Of a DNA stretch of 64,000 bases, positions 24,054 through 35,205 are shown piece after piece; positions within the stretch are counted from its first letter, which is position 1; the number at the start of each line of letters is the position of its first letter. The stretch spans positions 62,001 to 126,000 of the forward strand of contig JAAEAF010002315.1 of NCBI GenBank assembly GCA_011037195.1. Reading direction: 5' to 3'. This DNA is from Triatoma infestans (Eukaryota > Arthropoda > Insecta > Hemiptera > Reduviidae). Both the position numbers and the translations under genes were made by a program. Below the pieces are notes generated by a model, which worked only from the letters and a program-made list of their open reading frames with translations, was not told where the DNA came from and did not search any database.

Positions 24054-27000
24054 ATGTCAAAAAAGGGTAAACAAGCATTACTCACGCAACGAGAAGTAAT
24101 AATTAAAAATTTAGAACGTTTCGAACAATATGTTGATCAATTTGATGGATCAAACGTAATTGAACTGAAACTGCGATTGAATAAAATAGAGAAATTATTC
24201 GAACAATTTAATTCAATACAAACAGAATTAGAAATTTCAAACAATGACATTGAGTTAGAGCAAATAACTAGAATCAAGTTTGAAAATAAATATTTTTCGT
24301 GTTTGGCTAAGACCGAACAATTGTTCATGGATGAGAGAAGTAATCAGTTATCAGAAAATAATTTAGGTACTCCCGATGATTTTGGAGTAAAACTGCAGGC
24401 CATATCACTACCTAAATATGATGGAAACTATGAGGATTGGTTATCCTTTGCAGATATATACAAGTCAGCAGTCCATGACAACCCAAAGATCCCGGTAATA
24501 AGAAAGTTCTATGCTCTTCGAAGTTGCCTCATAGGTCCTGCAGCAAATGTCATAAAAAATATAGAAATAACTGAACAAAATTATACTGGTGCTTGGAAAT
24601 TAATAGAAACGCGATTTTTCAACAAAAGGCTTATAACTCAAAGACATGTGAAGGTCATGTTTGATCTGCCAAAGGTCACTAAAGAATCGGCCAAGGAACT
24701 TCGCTCACTTCATGACAACACGTTGAAGCATTTACAAGCACTTAAGGCATTGGGGCAGCCCACTGATTCGTGGGATTCCTTAATCATTCATCTGATTTCT
24801 AGCAAGTTTGATCAGCAGACATTCAAAGCATGGCAAGAATATTCTCCTGGGGACACACTTCCAACATTTGAGTGCCTGCTAAAATTTCTAAATCAGAGAT
24901 GCCAAACTTTGGAAGCACTATCCAACTCGCTAAGTATACAACAAAAATCAAGCTCTTCATCTGAGTCTCAAAAGAAAATCCAAGTTTCAAGTAATCAAGC
25001 CAATTATTTCAAACAACAGCGGCATCATACTACAAATAATTCTTGTTTTCATTCCCAGGCTTACCACAACTGTAAACTATGTAACAAACCACATCCCATA
25101 TATAGATGTGAAATGTTTTTGAATTTATCAACAGAAAATCGCATCAATAAGTTGAAGGAGCTCAATTTATGTATTAATTGCCTCAAACCAAAGAATCATG
25201 AAATATCAGCATGTAATTCCAGAAAATGCAAGATATGTAACTGTCTACATAACACTCTTTGCCATCAAGACAGCATATCCGGACAATCTCAAGCATGTGT
25301 TTCACCCCCAGCTGCGGCCTTTAAGGTTTTACAGCATCAACCAGTTATTTCAGCCACGTCGGATTGTCATGGAAATAGGATCTCGTCAAATGTCATCCTA
25401 TCAACAGCTCTCATTCAATCGAACAACGCTAACGGTAATTCAGTTACGATTCGCGTTCTATTAGACAGTGGATCTCAGCCTAATTTTCTGACAGATTCGG
25501 TTTGCCGTTTCCTTGGATTAAGCCGCAGCAAAACCAGCTTACCAATCTCAGGGATTAACGGTTCATCAAGCAATGTTTCATTCAAAATAAAGGCGGTTAT
25601 TAGCTCTTTAACAACAAGTTTCCAAGCAACTTCTGAATTCCTGATAATTCCTCAAATTACAGGCAACATTCCTTCCAGCACCTTAGATTGTGAACAGTGG
25701 GAATTTCCGAAAGTTGAGCTCGCAGATCCAACTTGGAATCACTCAGCCAAGGTAGATGGGCTTTTAGGAGCTCAGCTATTTTGGCAATTGCTTCTTCAAA
25801 GAAGAATTAAGATTCCTAACTCTTCAGCCATTCTGCAAGAGACCCTTTTAGGGTGGGTAGTATGCAGCACAGGTGGTCAAGAGGATTCTGAAGATTTAAA
25901 TCACTGTCATGTAGCATCATTAAGCGACGTCGAAGAACATCTGCAGGCCTTTTGGAAATTGGAAGACTCATCCAGCAAGAAAACATGTACCGGGGAAGAC
26001 CTCGCTTGTGAAATTCACTACGCAAACACTGTAAATCGTGGTATTGATGGGCGATACACAGTGCAAATCCCATTAAGAAAGGATCCAATAGTGCTTGGAA
26101 GCTCAAGAAAAACTGCACTATCTCGCTTCTACAATTTGGAATCCAAGCTTGTTAAACAGCCATTACTGTATGAACAATACAGGCAATTCATGCAGGAGTA
26201 TGAAAGGCTAGGTCACATGAAGCAGGTTTCAAATGACATTGAACTTCCGGAATACTTTATTCCACATCACGCAATTTACAAGGAATCGTCGTCTACAACA
26301 AAGCTGAGAGTCGTCTTTGATGCATCAGCTAAAACAGAAACAGGATTGTCTTTAAACGAAATATCGATGGTTGGTCCAGTAATACAAGACAGCCTATTCG
26401 ATATACTTATTCGATTTAGAATGTATAACTATGTCATGATGTCAGATATAGAAAAAATGTACAGACAGACCAACATACACGAAGCACAATGCAGCCTTCA
26501 GAAAATATTTTGGAGAGATAATCCCAGCGAAGATATCAAAACTTACAAACTAACGACGATCACATATGGAACAGCAAGTGCCCCATACTTAGCAACGAGA
26601 ACCCTTCATCAGCTATTTCTTGATGAATGTTCTAATCTTCCACAGGCTGCTAAGGTACAAAGGGATTTTTATGTAGATGATTTAATGACCGGCTGCAACT
26701 CCATTGCCGAAGGTCTGCAAATCCAAAAGGAAGTGATCACGTTGTTGAAACAAGGCAAGTTTCACTTGAGGAAATGGTGTGCGAACTCTCCAACGCTTCT
26801 GGAAGCAATTTCACCTGAAGATAGTGAGCAATTGAAGATTCATTGTTTTGACGGTTACACTAGCTCCACAGTTAAAACACTGGGACTTACGTTCGATATA
26901 GAAAATGACTGCTTCATATTTAATGTCAAGGATCCAGATAAATCAAGTATAACTAAAAGGAAGGTTATAGCTGAAATTAGTCAAATATTTGACCCATTAG

Positions 27001-28778
27001 GAGTGATTGGTCCGATCATCTTGACTGCAAAAATATTCATGCAACGATTATGGCGTGAAGGTGTAGGATGGGATGAACAATTACCTGACATGTTAGTAAA
27101 ACAATGGAGCAATTTCAGAAACTCACTCTCTCATCTTCAACAAATAAGGATAACAAGACAAGTAATTAACCCTCCAGACGCAAGTATAGAAATACACGCA
27201 TTTTCTGATGCTTCAGAGGCCGCATACGGAACGTGCGTGTACGTCCGAAGCATTGACACCATTTCAGGCAATGTATTAAGTGTTAACTTATTGTGCTCCA
27301 AATCTCGAGTGGCTCCACTTAAGGCTACATCTCTTCCACGTTTAGAGCTTTGTGGAGGCCTACTTATGGCCCAACTTACCAATGTAGTATGCACGTCATT
27401 AGCAGTTGACAGAAATCGTATTTATTACTGGACAGACAGCACAATAATCCTTGCATGGCTACACTCCCCATCTACACATTGGGCAACCTTTGTAGCCAAT
27501 CGAGTGGCGAAAATTCAGGAGCTAAGCAACATTGAACACTGGAAGCATGTTGGTGGCAATGACAATCCAGCAGATATAATTTCTCGAGGCATGGATCCAG
27601 ATTCACTTTCAGCTTCGTCGTTGTGGTGGAATGGTCCAGAATTCTTGACCAGTACATCTGGGTTAACAAAGGATTGGTCAAATCAATCACAAGTGGATTA
27701 TCCATTGGACCCGCCGGAACGAAGAAGGAACATGATGGCCCTCCAAACTATCTTTTCATCGTGGGAGATTCTAAGAAGATATTCCTCCATTACAAAACTT
27801 ACACGGATTATTGCTTATTGTCGTCGATTCATTGTTAATTCTAAAATCAAGAAAGGTGAAACGGTACGTCTCACTGGCCCTCTCACTGCCTTTGAATTGA
27901 ACGATTCTCTTTGCTTGATTCTTAAGGGCTGTCAGCAAGAAGTTTATGCAGACGAATTTAAGGCACTAAGCAAGGGGAATCCAGTCCACAAGTCAAGTAA
28001 ACTTGCAAATCTTAATCCCTTTCTTGGAGATGATGGATTGATTAGGGTGGGCGGTAGAATAGAAAATGCTATTATCACACATGAACAGAAACATCCAATA
28101 GTCCTGCCGCCAATGCATCATATAACTCGACTCATCGCCAGAGAGAGACACTTAGCGTTGTTGCACTGTGGTCCTCAATCGTTGTTAGCAGCAATGCGAC
28201 TAAGGTACTGGCCAATTAATGGTCGTCATTTGACTACTAAAATTGTGCAAAACTGCATCACCTGCTTCAGGGCGAAACCAAGGGGTATCACTCAAATCAT
28301 GGGTCAGCTTCCAGCTGCTAGAGTGCAGAAATCCAGGCCTTTTACCCATTGTGGGATTGATTATGCAGGTCCTATCCATATACGCTTAAATCAAACAAGA
28401 AGGGCATCTACTGTAAAATGTTATGTGGCACTTTTTGTCTGCCTTGCTGTTAAGGCTGTACATATTGAAATTGTAGAAGATCTGTCAGTAGAGGCCTTTA
28501 TTTCCTGCCTCAGAAGATTTATAGCGAGACGAGGTAAACCAACATCCATTTACTCTGATAATTCGACCACCTTCTCAGGGGCAGCTAATCAACTGAAGGC
28601 CTTTCGAAGATTTATAGAAACCCAGAAAACAGAAGACTCCATCCTAAAATTCGCATCATCATGTGGATTTCAGTGGTCTTTCATCCCGCCATATTCACCT
28701 CATATGGGCGGATTATGGGAAGCCAATATTAAATTAGTAAAGCATCATTTGAGAAGAACATGGGTACAACCATTTTAA
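24054..28778 (+). CDS. BEL/Pao Gag-Pol polyprotein (frameshifted near the end)
   Basis: This 1574-codon frame is a retrotransposon polyprotein. In order: Gag of the DUF1759 type (about 120-280, LPKYDGNYEDWLSFADIY); CCHC-like cysteine clusters (about 339-410); an aspartic protease (about 467, VLLDSGSQPNF); reverse transcriptase (about 750-890, SDIEKMYRQ and the YVDD box); an RNase H-like region (about 1045, FSDASEAAYGT); an HHCC integrase zinc finger (about 1365-1405); and an integrase core with the expected D, D and E (DYAGP about 1435, YSDNSTTF about 1500, GGLWEAN about 1551). The frame stops early, just past the catalytic Glu. The remaining integrase tail continues in another frame from 28760. 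No envelope gene is present. Confidence 0.95.
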   Translation: MSKKGKQALLTQREVIIKNLERFEQYVDQFDGSNVIELKLRLNKIEKLFEQFNSIQTELEISNNDIELEQITRIKFENKYFSCLAKTEQLFMDERSNQLSENNLGTPDDFGVKLQAISLPKYDGNYEDWLSFADIYKSAVHDNPKIPVIRKFYALRSCLIGPAANVIKNIEITEQNYTGAWKLIETRFFNKRLITQRHVKVMFDLPKVTKESAKELRSLHDNTLKHLQALKALGQPTDSWDSLIIHLISSKFDQQTFKAWQEYSPGDTLPTFECLLKFLNQRCQTLEALSNSLSIQQKSSSSSESQKKIQVSSNQANYFKQQRHHTTNNSCFHSQAYHNCKLCNKPHPIYRCEMFLNLSTENRINKLKELNLCINCLKPKNHEISACNSRKCKICNCLHNTLCHQDSISGQSQACVSPPAAAFKVLQHQPVISATSDCHGNRISSNVILSTALIQSNNANGNSVTIRVLLDSGSQPNFLTDSVCRFLGLSRSKTSLPISGINGSSSNVSFKIKAVISSLTTSFQATSEFLIIPQITGNIPSSTLDCEQWEFPKVELADPTWNHSAKVDGLLGAQLFWQLLLQRRIKIPNSSAILQETLLGWVVCSTGGQEDSEDLNHCHVASLSDVEEHLQAFWKLEDSSSKKTCTGEDLACEIHYANTVNRGIDGRYTVQIPLRKDPIVLGSSRKTALSRFYNLESKLVKQPLLYEQYRQFMQEYERLGHMKQVSNDIELPEYFIPHHAIYKESSSTTKLRVVFDASAKTETGLSLNEISMVGPVIQDSLFDILIRFRMYNYVMMSDIEKMYRQTNIHEAQCSLQKIFWRDNPSEDIKTYKLTTITYGTASAPYLATRTLHQLFLDECSNLPQAAKVQRDFYVDDLMTGCNSIAEGLQIQKEVITLLKQGKFHLRKWCANSPTLLEAISPEDSEQLKIHCFDGYTSSTVKTLGLTFDIENDCFIFNVKDPDKSSITKRKVIAEISQIFDPLGVIGPIILTAKIFMQRLWREGVGWDEQLPDMLVKQWSNFRNSLSHLQQIRITRQVINPPDASIEIHAFSDASEAAYGTCVYVRSIDTISGNVLSVNLLCSKSRVAPLKATSLPRLELCGGLLMAQLTNVVCTSLAVDRNRIYYWTDSTIILAWLHSPSTHWATFVANRVAKIQELSNIEHWKHVGGNDNPADIISRGMDPDSLSASSLWWNGPEFLTSTSGLTKDWSNQSQVDYPLDPPERRRNMMALQTIFSSWEILRRYSSITKLTRIIAYCRRFIVNSKIKKGETVRLTGPLTAFELNDSLCLILKGCQQEVYADEFKALSKGNPVHKSSKLANLNPFLGDDGLIRVGGRIENAIITHEQKHPIVLPPMHHITRLIARERHLALLHCGPQSLLAAMRLRYWPINGRHLTTKIVQNCITCFRAKPRGITQIMGQLPAARVQKSRPFTHCGIDYAGPIHIRLNQTRRASTVKCYVALFVCLAVKAVHIEIVEDLSVEAFISCLRRFIARRGKPTSIYSDNSTTFSGAANQLKAFRRFIETQKTEDSILKFASSCGFQWSFIPPYSPHMGGLWEANIKLVKHHLRRTWVQPF

Positions 28779-29266
28779 CATATGTAAATTTATACACATT
28801 ATTAGTAGAGATTGAATCGTGTGTAAACTCTCGTCCTCTCCTTCCTCTTTCAAATGATCCATCTGACCTAACCTATCTTTCTCCTGCACATTTTTTAATT
28901 GGAGAATCTTTCAATTCCCTTCCTGATTTAGACTTGCTAAGCGTTCCAATGAACAGGCTAACACAGTGGAAACTGGTGGAACAAATGAAACAAACATTTT
29001 GGGCTCAATGGTCAACGTCATATCTTTCTGAGCTACAGAAAAGATTGAAATGGAAGGATCAACATGCAAATATTCAGACTGGCACTCTCGTCCTGATCCA
29101 GGAGAAGACGTCTCCACTAAATTGGAGGCTAGGAAGAGTCCTTGAAGTCCACAGAGGCCCAGACCGCCAGGTAAGAGTTGTAACTCTAAAAACCCAAACT
29201 GGCACAACCAAACGAGCAATCACCAAAATCTGCCCTCTGCCCATCAATGAAGAAGACAAGGGTTAG
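28760..29266 (+). CDS. BEL/Pao integrase C-terminal segment, shifted frame
   Basis: The 168-codon frame continues the integrase beyond the premature stop of the main frame. It holds the ESCVNSRPL segment and a DUF5641-type tail (FWAQWSTSYLSELQKRLKW, then WRLGRVLEVHRGPD). It overlaps the main frame by a few codons, so a single small indel near 28750-28770 explains the split. Programmed frameshifting is unlikely here, because BEL elements normally encode this region in one frame. The Met at the start is internal and not a true initiation codon. Confidence 0.88.
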   Translation: MGTTILTYVNLYTLLVEIESCVNSRPLLPLSNDPSDLTYLSPAHFLIGESFNSLPDLDLLSVPMNRLTQWKLVEQMKQTFWAQWSTSYLSELQKRLKWKDQHANIQTGTLVLIQEKTSPLNWRLGRVLEVHRGPDRQVRVVTLKTQTGTTKRAITKICPLPINEEDKG

Positions 29267-29466
29267 AGGCAACACACACATCATGTTCAAAGACTTTATA
29301 TAATTCATTTAATTATTTGTTTGTTCTACTTTGTTCAATTTCCTTTATTTTTATTTTGTGATAGATATGCATTGTATATGTTTGTATATTTGTCTACTAA
29401 TTGATTTCATTGTCATGTTATTCCTGAAGTAGTTATTATTGTCATTTTGAAATATATGCATATTCC

Positions 29467-29479
29467 AAGGTGGGCGGAA
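29467..29479 (+). promoter_or_regulatory. Polypurine tract of BEL element
   Basis: AAGGTGGGCGGAA directly precedes the 3' LTR. It is purine-rich apart from single T and C, as expected for the plus-strand primer. Confidence 0.7.
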
Positions 29480-29722
29480 TGGTAGTGCGAATGCCATCTA
29501 TGGGTGTACATTGTATTTATTGTTGATACTAACGCCGACTGGGTGTGAAAAATTGAAATGTTGAGATGTGAGATTGGTCAGTTGTCAGCATACCACCGCC
29601 AAGTCAGGTTGTACAGCTATTAAATATACTCAATTACAAAAGCAGTATCAATTTATTCATTGGTTACACAATTAACCTGGTCCTCCGTAAAAAACAGCAA
29701 CATTAACACACAAAATTATCCA
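29480..29722 (+). repeat. BEL element 3' LTR
   Basis: It matches the 5' LTR at 241 of 243 positions by eye, has the same ends, and is preceded by a polypurine tract. Confidence 0.95.
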
Positions 29723-30545
29723 CCTTAGAATCCCGATTACTTCGTGTTAATTTAAAATTAAAATACAAACTTGTCACTGTTGGTGCTTTGGATATGAGTG
29801 ATGTAATATACTTGAAAAAAGACTTTAAAAATATAGTCAATAAATTTATAAGTAGAGTTACTTATACTACTAACACTATAACACTATAAGTAGAGATATA
29901 GAAATAGTTTTAACCCAATTTTTATAAATTTGAGTAGTTTGGGAGTGGGTGAAGGAAGACTACTTACATTTTAATTGTAATATTAAAAAAATTAGAATTA
30001 ATTCAGCTAACTCTGTCCAATTTATCCAAATTTTGTTTATATCATAACAGCGATAAATGCTTATTTGATGCTAATAATATTTGCAATATATATAATACAA
30101 TGAAGCCTGATCTCTGTTACATTATATTTTTGAATGGTCCACCATAGACTCGCTTATAATGAATTTACTTATTGACTCCTTAAGAACGCTATGAAAGTTT
30201 ATTGTCGCCTCAATCCCTCCAAAGCATTGATTTAATATATAATTTCATAACAGAAGCTGTAAGGGCTAGAAGTTTCCCACTTAAACAATTCATAAAACAA
30301 GGATATTGTAGTTGTATTTATTTGAGTAGTTATCTTTTAGTTTTTGTGCCATATAATTATAAATATTTTCTTCCTAACTATTATATACGTAAGATTTTTT
30401 TTATTTATTTTCTATGAATTGTTTTATAGCATAGAAATACTATTTTACTTAAACTTAAACCTTGCTGCAATGTACTATTATAATAAGGTCAATTCTTTGT
30501 TTAGAAATTCTATACTTCAAAATGATTAAAATAATAAATTTAGCA
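29723..30545. other. Amph intron, no feature recognised
   Basis: AT-rich sequence; short open frames rich in Phe, Tyr and Ile reflect base composition only. Confidence 0.45.
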
Positions 30546-30546
30546 T

Positions 30547-30855
30547 TCTCTTTTATGGCATTGAAGCATGGACATTCATGGAAGTCATGTGCAAAAAAAC
30601 TAGGTCTTTGAGATGTGGGCATATCGAAAAAAAATTATAATTTCTTGGACTGCTAGAGTCACAAAGGTGGAAATAATGATTCCCAATATTATAGGCCTCA
30701 TAAAGAAAAATAAGTGATGAATACTATAGGAAAAATTTGAATATTTTGGACACATTATTCGAAACAGTAAATTATGCAACATGTCATAATGCAACAAAAT
30801 GATGAAAAACGTTGTTAAAATCTTATATCCACTGGATCTTCGCTAGAGGACGACA
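30547..30855 (+). pseudogene. Decayed RTE-like LINE reverse transcriptase C-terminus
   Basis: Translations in shifting frames give SILFYGIEAWTF, then ISWTARVTKVE, then LEYFGHIIRNSK-like words. This is the well-known order of the region after the RT domain in RTE-type LINEs. Several stops and frameshifts are present. It is a dead fragment in an amphiphysin intron. Confidence 0.7.
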
Positions 30856-30869
30856 TTATTTTTTAGAGA

Positions 30870-31800
30870 AAAGCTAATATAATGCAACTTTTGTTCGCCA
30901 ACATCATTTCGCCAACATCCGTTCGCCATTCATCTCACTATAAGTAGAAGAATCTAACTGGATTAAACAATAAATAAAAATATATTTAATTTTTAAGTTG
31001 TTAAATTTTAAAGGAAAGAATTCAATTTTTATATTTTTTTACTAAGAAAACTTGTCATTCCATTTCATTTTTGTATTTATTGAGGCAACCAACTATATGT
31101 ATATATTTTATTTATTTGCTATCCGCTTTGTTCAGAGACATTTTGTATATTCTCTTGACAATATAATTAGTATAATCTCTTTATTGCTAGTGTTCTTGAA
31201 ATGAAGTAATTCCCAATTCATCATTCTTACAAATAACGAAAAAAACATCGAACAATAAGACTACTGGTGGAGTGACGTGAAACGGGAACCTTATGCAATT
31301 TTGTTCCGCTGGCAACTGCAAAATATCAGTCACAGATGGTTCTAGTCATGTAAAATGCAATGACGCAGCTTATGTCTTGACAAACAACAGAATTAGATCT
31401 TTCTGCCATGCCGTTCAAGTTTGATTTCTTTTGCGTCTTACATAATAAGACAGCGACAGAGCAATCTAACTATCCAGTGGCTCGATTTTGTTTGATAATC
31501 GAGCAAGGAACCAACGAAAAATGTTGTTCGCAGTATCAGTAACAGCCTAATAATATATTTATGAAACTATTACTCGTTCTAATTTATTTATGTAAGCTTC
31601 AGAGAGAAATTTTTTAATTTTTGGGCATAGGAAGCTAACTTTGTATACGAATTTTGTGTTCTCCTTAAGCACGTTCAAATCTCTAACACCATATTTCAGA
31701 TAACCAATAAATCTTAATTCATTTTATTCTCTAAACTAATTGCAAAAACTGACAAATTGTTGTGACACATTTAGTAACCAATGAAATAAACTTTCTGAAC
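30870..31800. other. Amph intron, no feature recognised
   Basis: Contains a short tandem TTCGCCAACAT pair near 30895-30925 and otherwise unrecognised AT-rich sequence. Confidence 0.4.
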
Positions 31801-31807
31801 TACTTAC

Positions 31808-31917
31808 GAGTTAACATTATTAGCCTTAGGTGAATTTGTCACTTTCCTTGGGAAGTACGATTGTTTTTGACTATCTGTAGCCAATTTATCTACAATCGCC
31901 TCTAATTCTGCATATAC
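31808..31917 (-). CDS. Amph: Amphiphysin exon (end of BAR domain)
   Basis: This exon has 36 codons plus two bases, with a GAAAG acceptor and GTAAGT donor. The peptide VYAELEAIVDKLATDSQKQS is the end of the last BAR helix, followed by a basic, Pro/Asn-containing linker start (YFPRKVTNSPKANN). The phase joins exactly to the micro-exon at 22582-22613, across a 9-kb intron that contains the BEL element. Confidence 0.93.
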
Positions 31918-32451
31918 CTTTCAAGAAACAAAATATAATGCAAAAGATTACTATAACAATAATAATATATTTGAAATATTCATTAAATTGGAATAAATTT
32001 CATATTCACATACAGTCCGTGAATATAAATTTATTACAGAGAATTAGACTAAATTTGCATTTTCTTTCATACTTTTTTTTTTGCGGGGAAGGACGCATTG
32101 ATAGCTAAGTCATTAACGCCTATAATTATTATATTTTTGCTATCGTCTGCATGGATGGTTATCTAAAGTACCAGGGAGACACTCTTATTATTATTATTAT
32201 TGTAGTGTAACTATTAATAACCTGTTTAGAAAATTTGAAAAAAGAAGCAGCCTACTTTAGAGAAATTCAACAATATCAAGTTAATCGGCTGAACCATGCA
32301 GATCTTCTTTGCAAAGGCTTGTGGTCATTAATATATTTTTGTTATAAATGAATACTAGTATTATACTTCTGAATTCACTTAAGATTACATATATTACATT
32401 TATTTAAAAACAAAAAAACAAAAAAAAAACTCTTCTTAACCGAAAAATTAC

Positions 32452-32622
32452 CTTTGATGTTTCTGCATGGAAAACTTGTTCAGCTGAAAATAATGTTTGC
32501 AGATTATTTACAAAAAACAGTATCCTGGAATGGTATAAAGCAGGTAGATCATCATGAAGTTCACTGTTCAATGCATCATAGGTTCGTTTGGCTAAAGCCA
32601 ACTGTTCTTTTGCTTTAGTAAT
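32452..32622 (-). CDS. Amph: Amphiphysin exon (BAR helix 3)
   Basis: This exon encodes 57 codons in phase 0 at both ends, between TTTACAG and GTAATT. The peptide begins ITKAKEQLALAKRTYDALNS and includes LHDDLPALYHSRI and FVNNLQTLFSAEQVFHAE. These segments are strongly conserved in amphiphysin/BIN1 BAR domains and form the tip and returning helix of the crescent dimer. Confidence 0.95.
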
Positions 32623-32807
32623 CTGTAAATACAATTACAATATATTAATTTTTCATTAATAAAAGACTTAATTTTATTTAATTAATTTGATTGCTTATAA
32701 TTGTGAGGAATTACTATAAATTTATATTTTTTAATTATGACTGGATGACATAATTTTGCTTGAATGTTTTGGAAAATGAATCAGAGATAGGAATAAGGAA
32801 CCAATAT

Positions 32808-32900
32808 TTTACGAGAGAACACTGTCCGGAGGCAGGCAGTGCACTGAGAAGGCTCCGGGTGACAATGTTGACGCGCCTTAAATTGAAAACAAAAAAAGAC
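32808..32900 (+). mobile_element. SINE family 1, 3' fragment
   Basis: A 5'-truncated copy beginning near ACGAGAGAACACTGTCCGG and ending TGTTGACGCGCCTTAAATTG with oligo-A. Confidence 0.75.
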
Positions 32901-33300
32901 GGGCGGAACTGTCGAAAACCTTAGAAAAAATAAGCTGCCAAGAGGAAAGAATCTTTGATATTTTCTGATGCAAAGCCAACCATTCAATTGTCTCATACTA
33001 ATATGATCGTTCAAAAATAGAGCTACACAAACTGATGGAACAGGTTAGTGATTCAAATTTCCAATTGGCTGGTAACCGAAATAAAACATTCGAACTTTCA
33101 GTCAGTTCTTCATATTTAGCTTTCGCTGGATTTGTCCGTTTGTTTTCATATATAACTTTGTTGCTCCTTTTAAATTTTGTTAATCTACCATTATGGTGCA
33201 TAAATGGTGTTGTCAAGTGTACTGTATGTATCGATCGTACAACATAGTAACCTAATTAAATATTCGGGACAAATTATAAAGAAGTACAATAGAAAAATTT

Positions 33301-33538
33301 GAGGGAAGGGATTAGCTAAGTGGTTAGCGCCTTGGACTCCCACGCGGAGGTTCCGGGTTCGAGTCCAGTGCTACCCTTAGATTTTTTTCTTCCTAGGAGC
33401 CTCTACAGCTCACTGTTCGGTGATGGATAGTGTTGTCTGTGGCGAGAGAATACTGTCCCGAGGCCGGCAGAGCACTGAGAAGGCTCCGGGCGCTAATGAC
33501 CGTAGATGTTGACGCGCCTTAAATTTAAAAAAAAAAAA
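33301..33538 (+). mobile_element. SINE family 1, full-length copy with target duplications
   Basis: This is the best copy of the family: a tRNA-like head (GGGATTAGCTAAGTGGTTAG A box, GGTTCGAGTCC B box), a body through AGGCTCCGGGCGCTAATGAC, and a poly-A tail. It is flanked by the 12-bp direct repeat ATAGAAAAATTT at 33289-33300 and 33539-33550. It lies sense-opposite in an amphiphysin intron. Confidence 0.93.
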
Positions 33539-33736
33539 ATAGAAAAATTTTGAAACATCCTATGGTACAATATTATATCCTGACAATCTTTCTACATTAC
33601 TATATTCATACAAATACTATTATTTATAAAAAAAATATTAAATATTTTAAAGTAAGCATTTCCAATGATGTTAGTAAGCTTATATTATGAATTATCGAAT
33701 ATATAAGGAAACACTAATTATTACAAAGCAGCTTAC

Positions 33737-33841
33737 CTTAGCTTCATCTCTTTTCTTTCCGCCACCTCCTTCTAATGACTGCATATTGTGTCTCTGGCCA
33801 TCATAGTCAACTAACTTACGAGAACGTTTATCAATTTTTTT
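33737..33841 (-). CDS. Amph: Amphiphysin exon (BAR helix 2 segment)
   Basis: This exon is exactly 35 codons, phase 0 at both ends, with a TTTTGCAG acceptor and GTAAGC donor. KKIDKRSRKLVDYDGQRHNM is the highly conserved basic stretch of amphiphysin BAR domains that faces the membrane. A Gly-rich insert (EGGGGKK) follows, then RDEAK. It lies between the exons at 34325-34515 and 32452-32622. Confidence 0.95.
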
Positions 33842-34324
33842 CTGCAAAATAAAATAACAAAGATAAAATTAATCACATAGGCTTAAATGAGTTAATGATG
33901 ATATGCAAGGCCTAAGGAAACATACACATTTGGTTTCTTGTAAATACACTATGAAAGAAGTGTGAAAGTTGAATGAAACTCGCTTCTTATCATTCGAAAT
34001 ATGGATGGGCAGAGCTAACAAGAGAATCAGAACAATGAGTGCCGAAGTTGGCGAATGAGAACACTTTTATAAAATAATAATTTTATAAAATCCGTAACTA
34101 TATTAGACACTTATTATTAGAAATAATGATTGGGGGGTATTTAAATTTTTGCTTTTAATAAAATGCGACAGTTTATAGAGTGCAATTTCTCAATTTTTTT
34201 TTACAATAAGCGTTGATAAGACTTTTATCTGTTCAAAAATTGGATACATCCATCATTTTATACATTATATTATGTTCATTTTAATTAAATAAGTAATTGA
34301 AATATATATATATATTTTACATAC

Positions 34325-34515
34325 CTTAGTTTCCGGAAATTGGGCATAGTAAGAATTCAAAGGGAGAAGAACCTGGTCGGCTAATTTATGACTTAAATCC
34401 TGCCATAACATTTCAATATTTTGTGTTTGAGCACACAAGGCCTCCTGGCCCACCCAACCGCTTTCATAAACATCATTGATGCAATCATATAACGATTTAC
34501 TTGCAGCCTGTACAG
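34325..34515 (-). CDS. Amph: Amphiphysin exon (BAR helices 1-2)
   Basis: This exon has 63 codons after a codon split with exon 38183-38318, a TTACAG acceptor and a GTATGT donor. The peptide begins AVQAASKSLYDCINDVYESG and includes WVGQEALCAQTQNIEMLWQD and LLPLNSYYAQFPETK, all hallmark amphiphysin BAR segments. Confidence 0.95.
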
Positions 34516-34825
34516 CTGTAACATAATAATATAAAAATAATTGTAGAACTTGTTAAGGGTGAAATTTAAATTATAATAAATTTGTGAAATAAACGGTATG
34601 AATTCTAAAATCATATTTTGTTTTCTAATCATTTTATTACAAAACAATAGTAAAGATAAGATTCAATCTCAACTTGTAAATATATGATATACACTCTTTT
34701 GATTGTTTAGACATTCTTGTTTATACATTTTTCTCCAAAATAGAACTTAACTCAAAAGAATGCAAACGAGCTTAAATTAAATTAAACTTAATTAATTAAC
34801 TTACTTAAATTTATCAAAATATCTG

Positions 34826-35205
34826 GCGTGAAACACTCACAGACCTTCTCTTACAGTTAATACAATTACAAAATTGGCAAATTTCCTTTAAAACAGAAAT
34901 CTGACTATTTGCCCCAACATCTATAGATGGTGGATTCCAGGACAGTAAAGAAAGTTGGACTTCCGGCTGATGGATTTTGACGAACAAATTCGTGTCAGAT
35001 GCGATGGTGGTACTTAAACGGAATATCTACTTTGAGCTTCCTGCTATTTTTTTTGCTTTTGAGATATTTTGTTCATACACACGCGCACACAAACATTCGC
35101 TAACAACTTTTTTTCAAACTCTGTGGACCTCAAACATGTATTTCCGATAAAAACTCTAATTCGAAAATTTGACACGCCGAATACTTGCCTTTTACAGAAT
35201 AACAG
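34826..35205 (+). mobile_element. HINE-like repeat, decayed internally deleted copy
   Basis: It starts ATCTGGCGTGAAACACTCAC, retains an ACTTCCGGCTGATG segment and an ACACGCGCACACA microsatellite, and ends near CGAAAATTTGACACG. Most of the internal units are missing. Confidence 0.65.

Larger units (their letters stand above)
23091..29722 (+). mobile_element. BEL/Pao LTR retrotransposon, nearly intact
   Basis: The element is 6632 bp: 243-bp LTRs, leader, a 1574-codon gag-pol frame, and a last segment in another frame. It sits antisense inside the large amphiphysin intron between exons 31808-31917 and 22582-22613. The LTRs begin TGGTAG and end TCCA, and differ at two adjacent positions only, so the insertion is recent. 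Flanking bases (TTCTT left, CCTTA right) do not make a clean target duplication. Confidence 0.95.

Noticed and set aside
25816..29259. Minus-strand open frames within the BEL element
   Set aside because: No domain content; the plus-strand gag-pol explains the interval.
33301..33372. tRNA-like sequence with A and B boxes
   Set aside because: It is the head of a SINE: the body, poly-A tail and 12-bp target duplications follow, and no proper cloverleaf with acceptor stem could be drawn. The same applies to the heads near 3365, 20350, 38710 and 45570.
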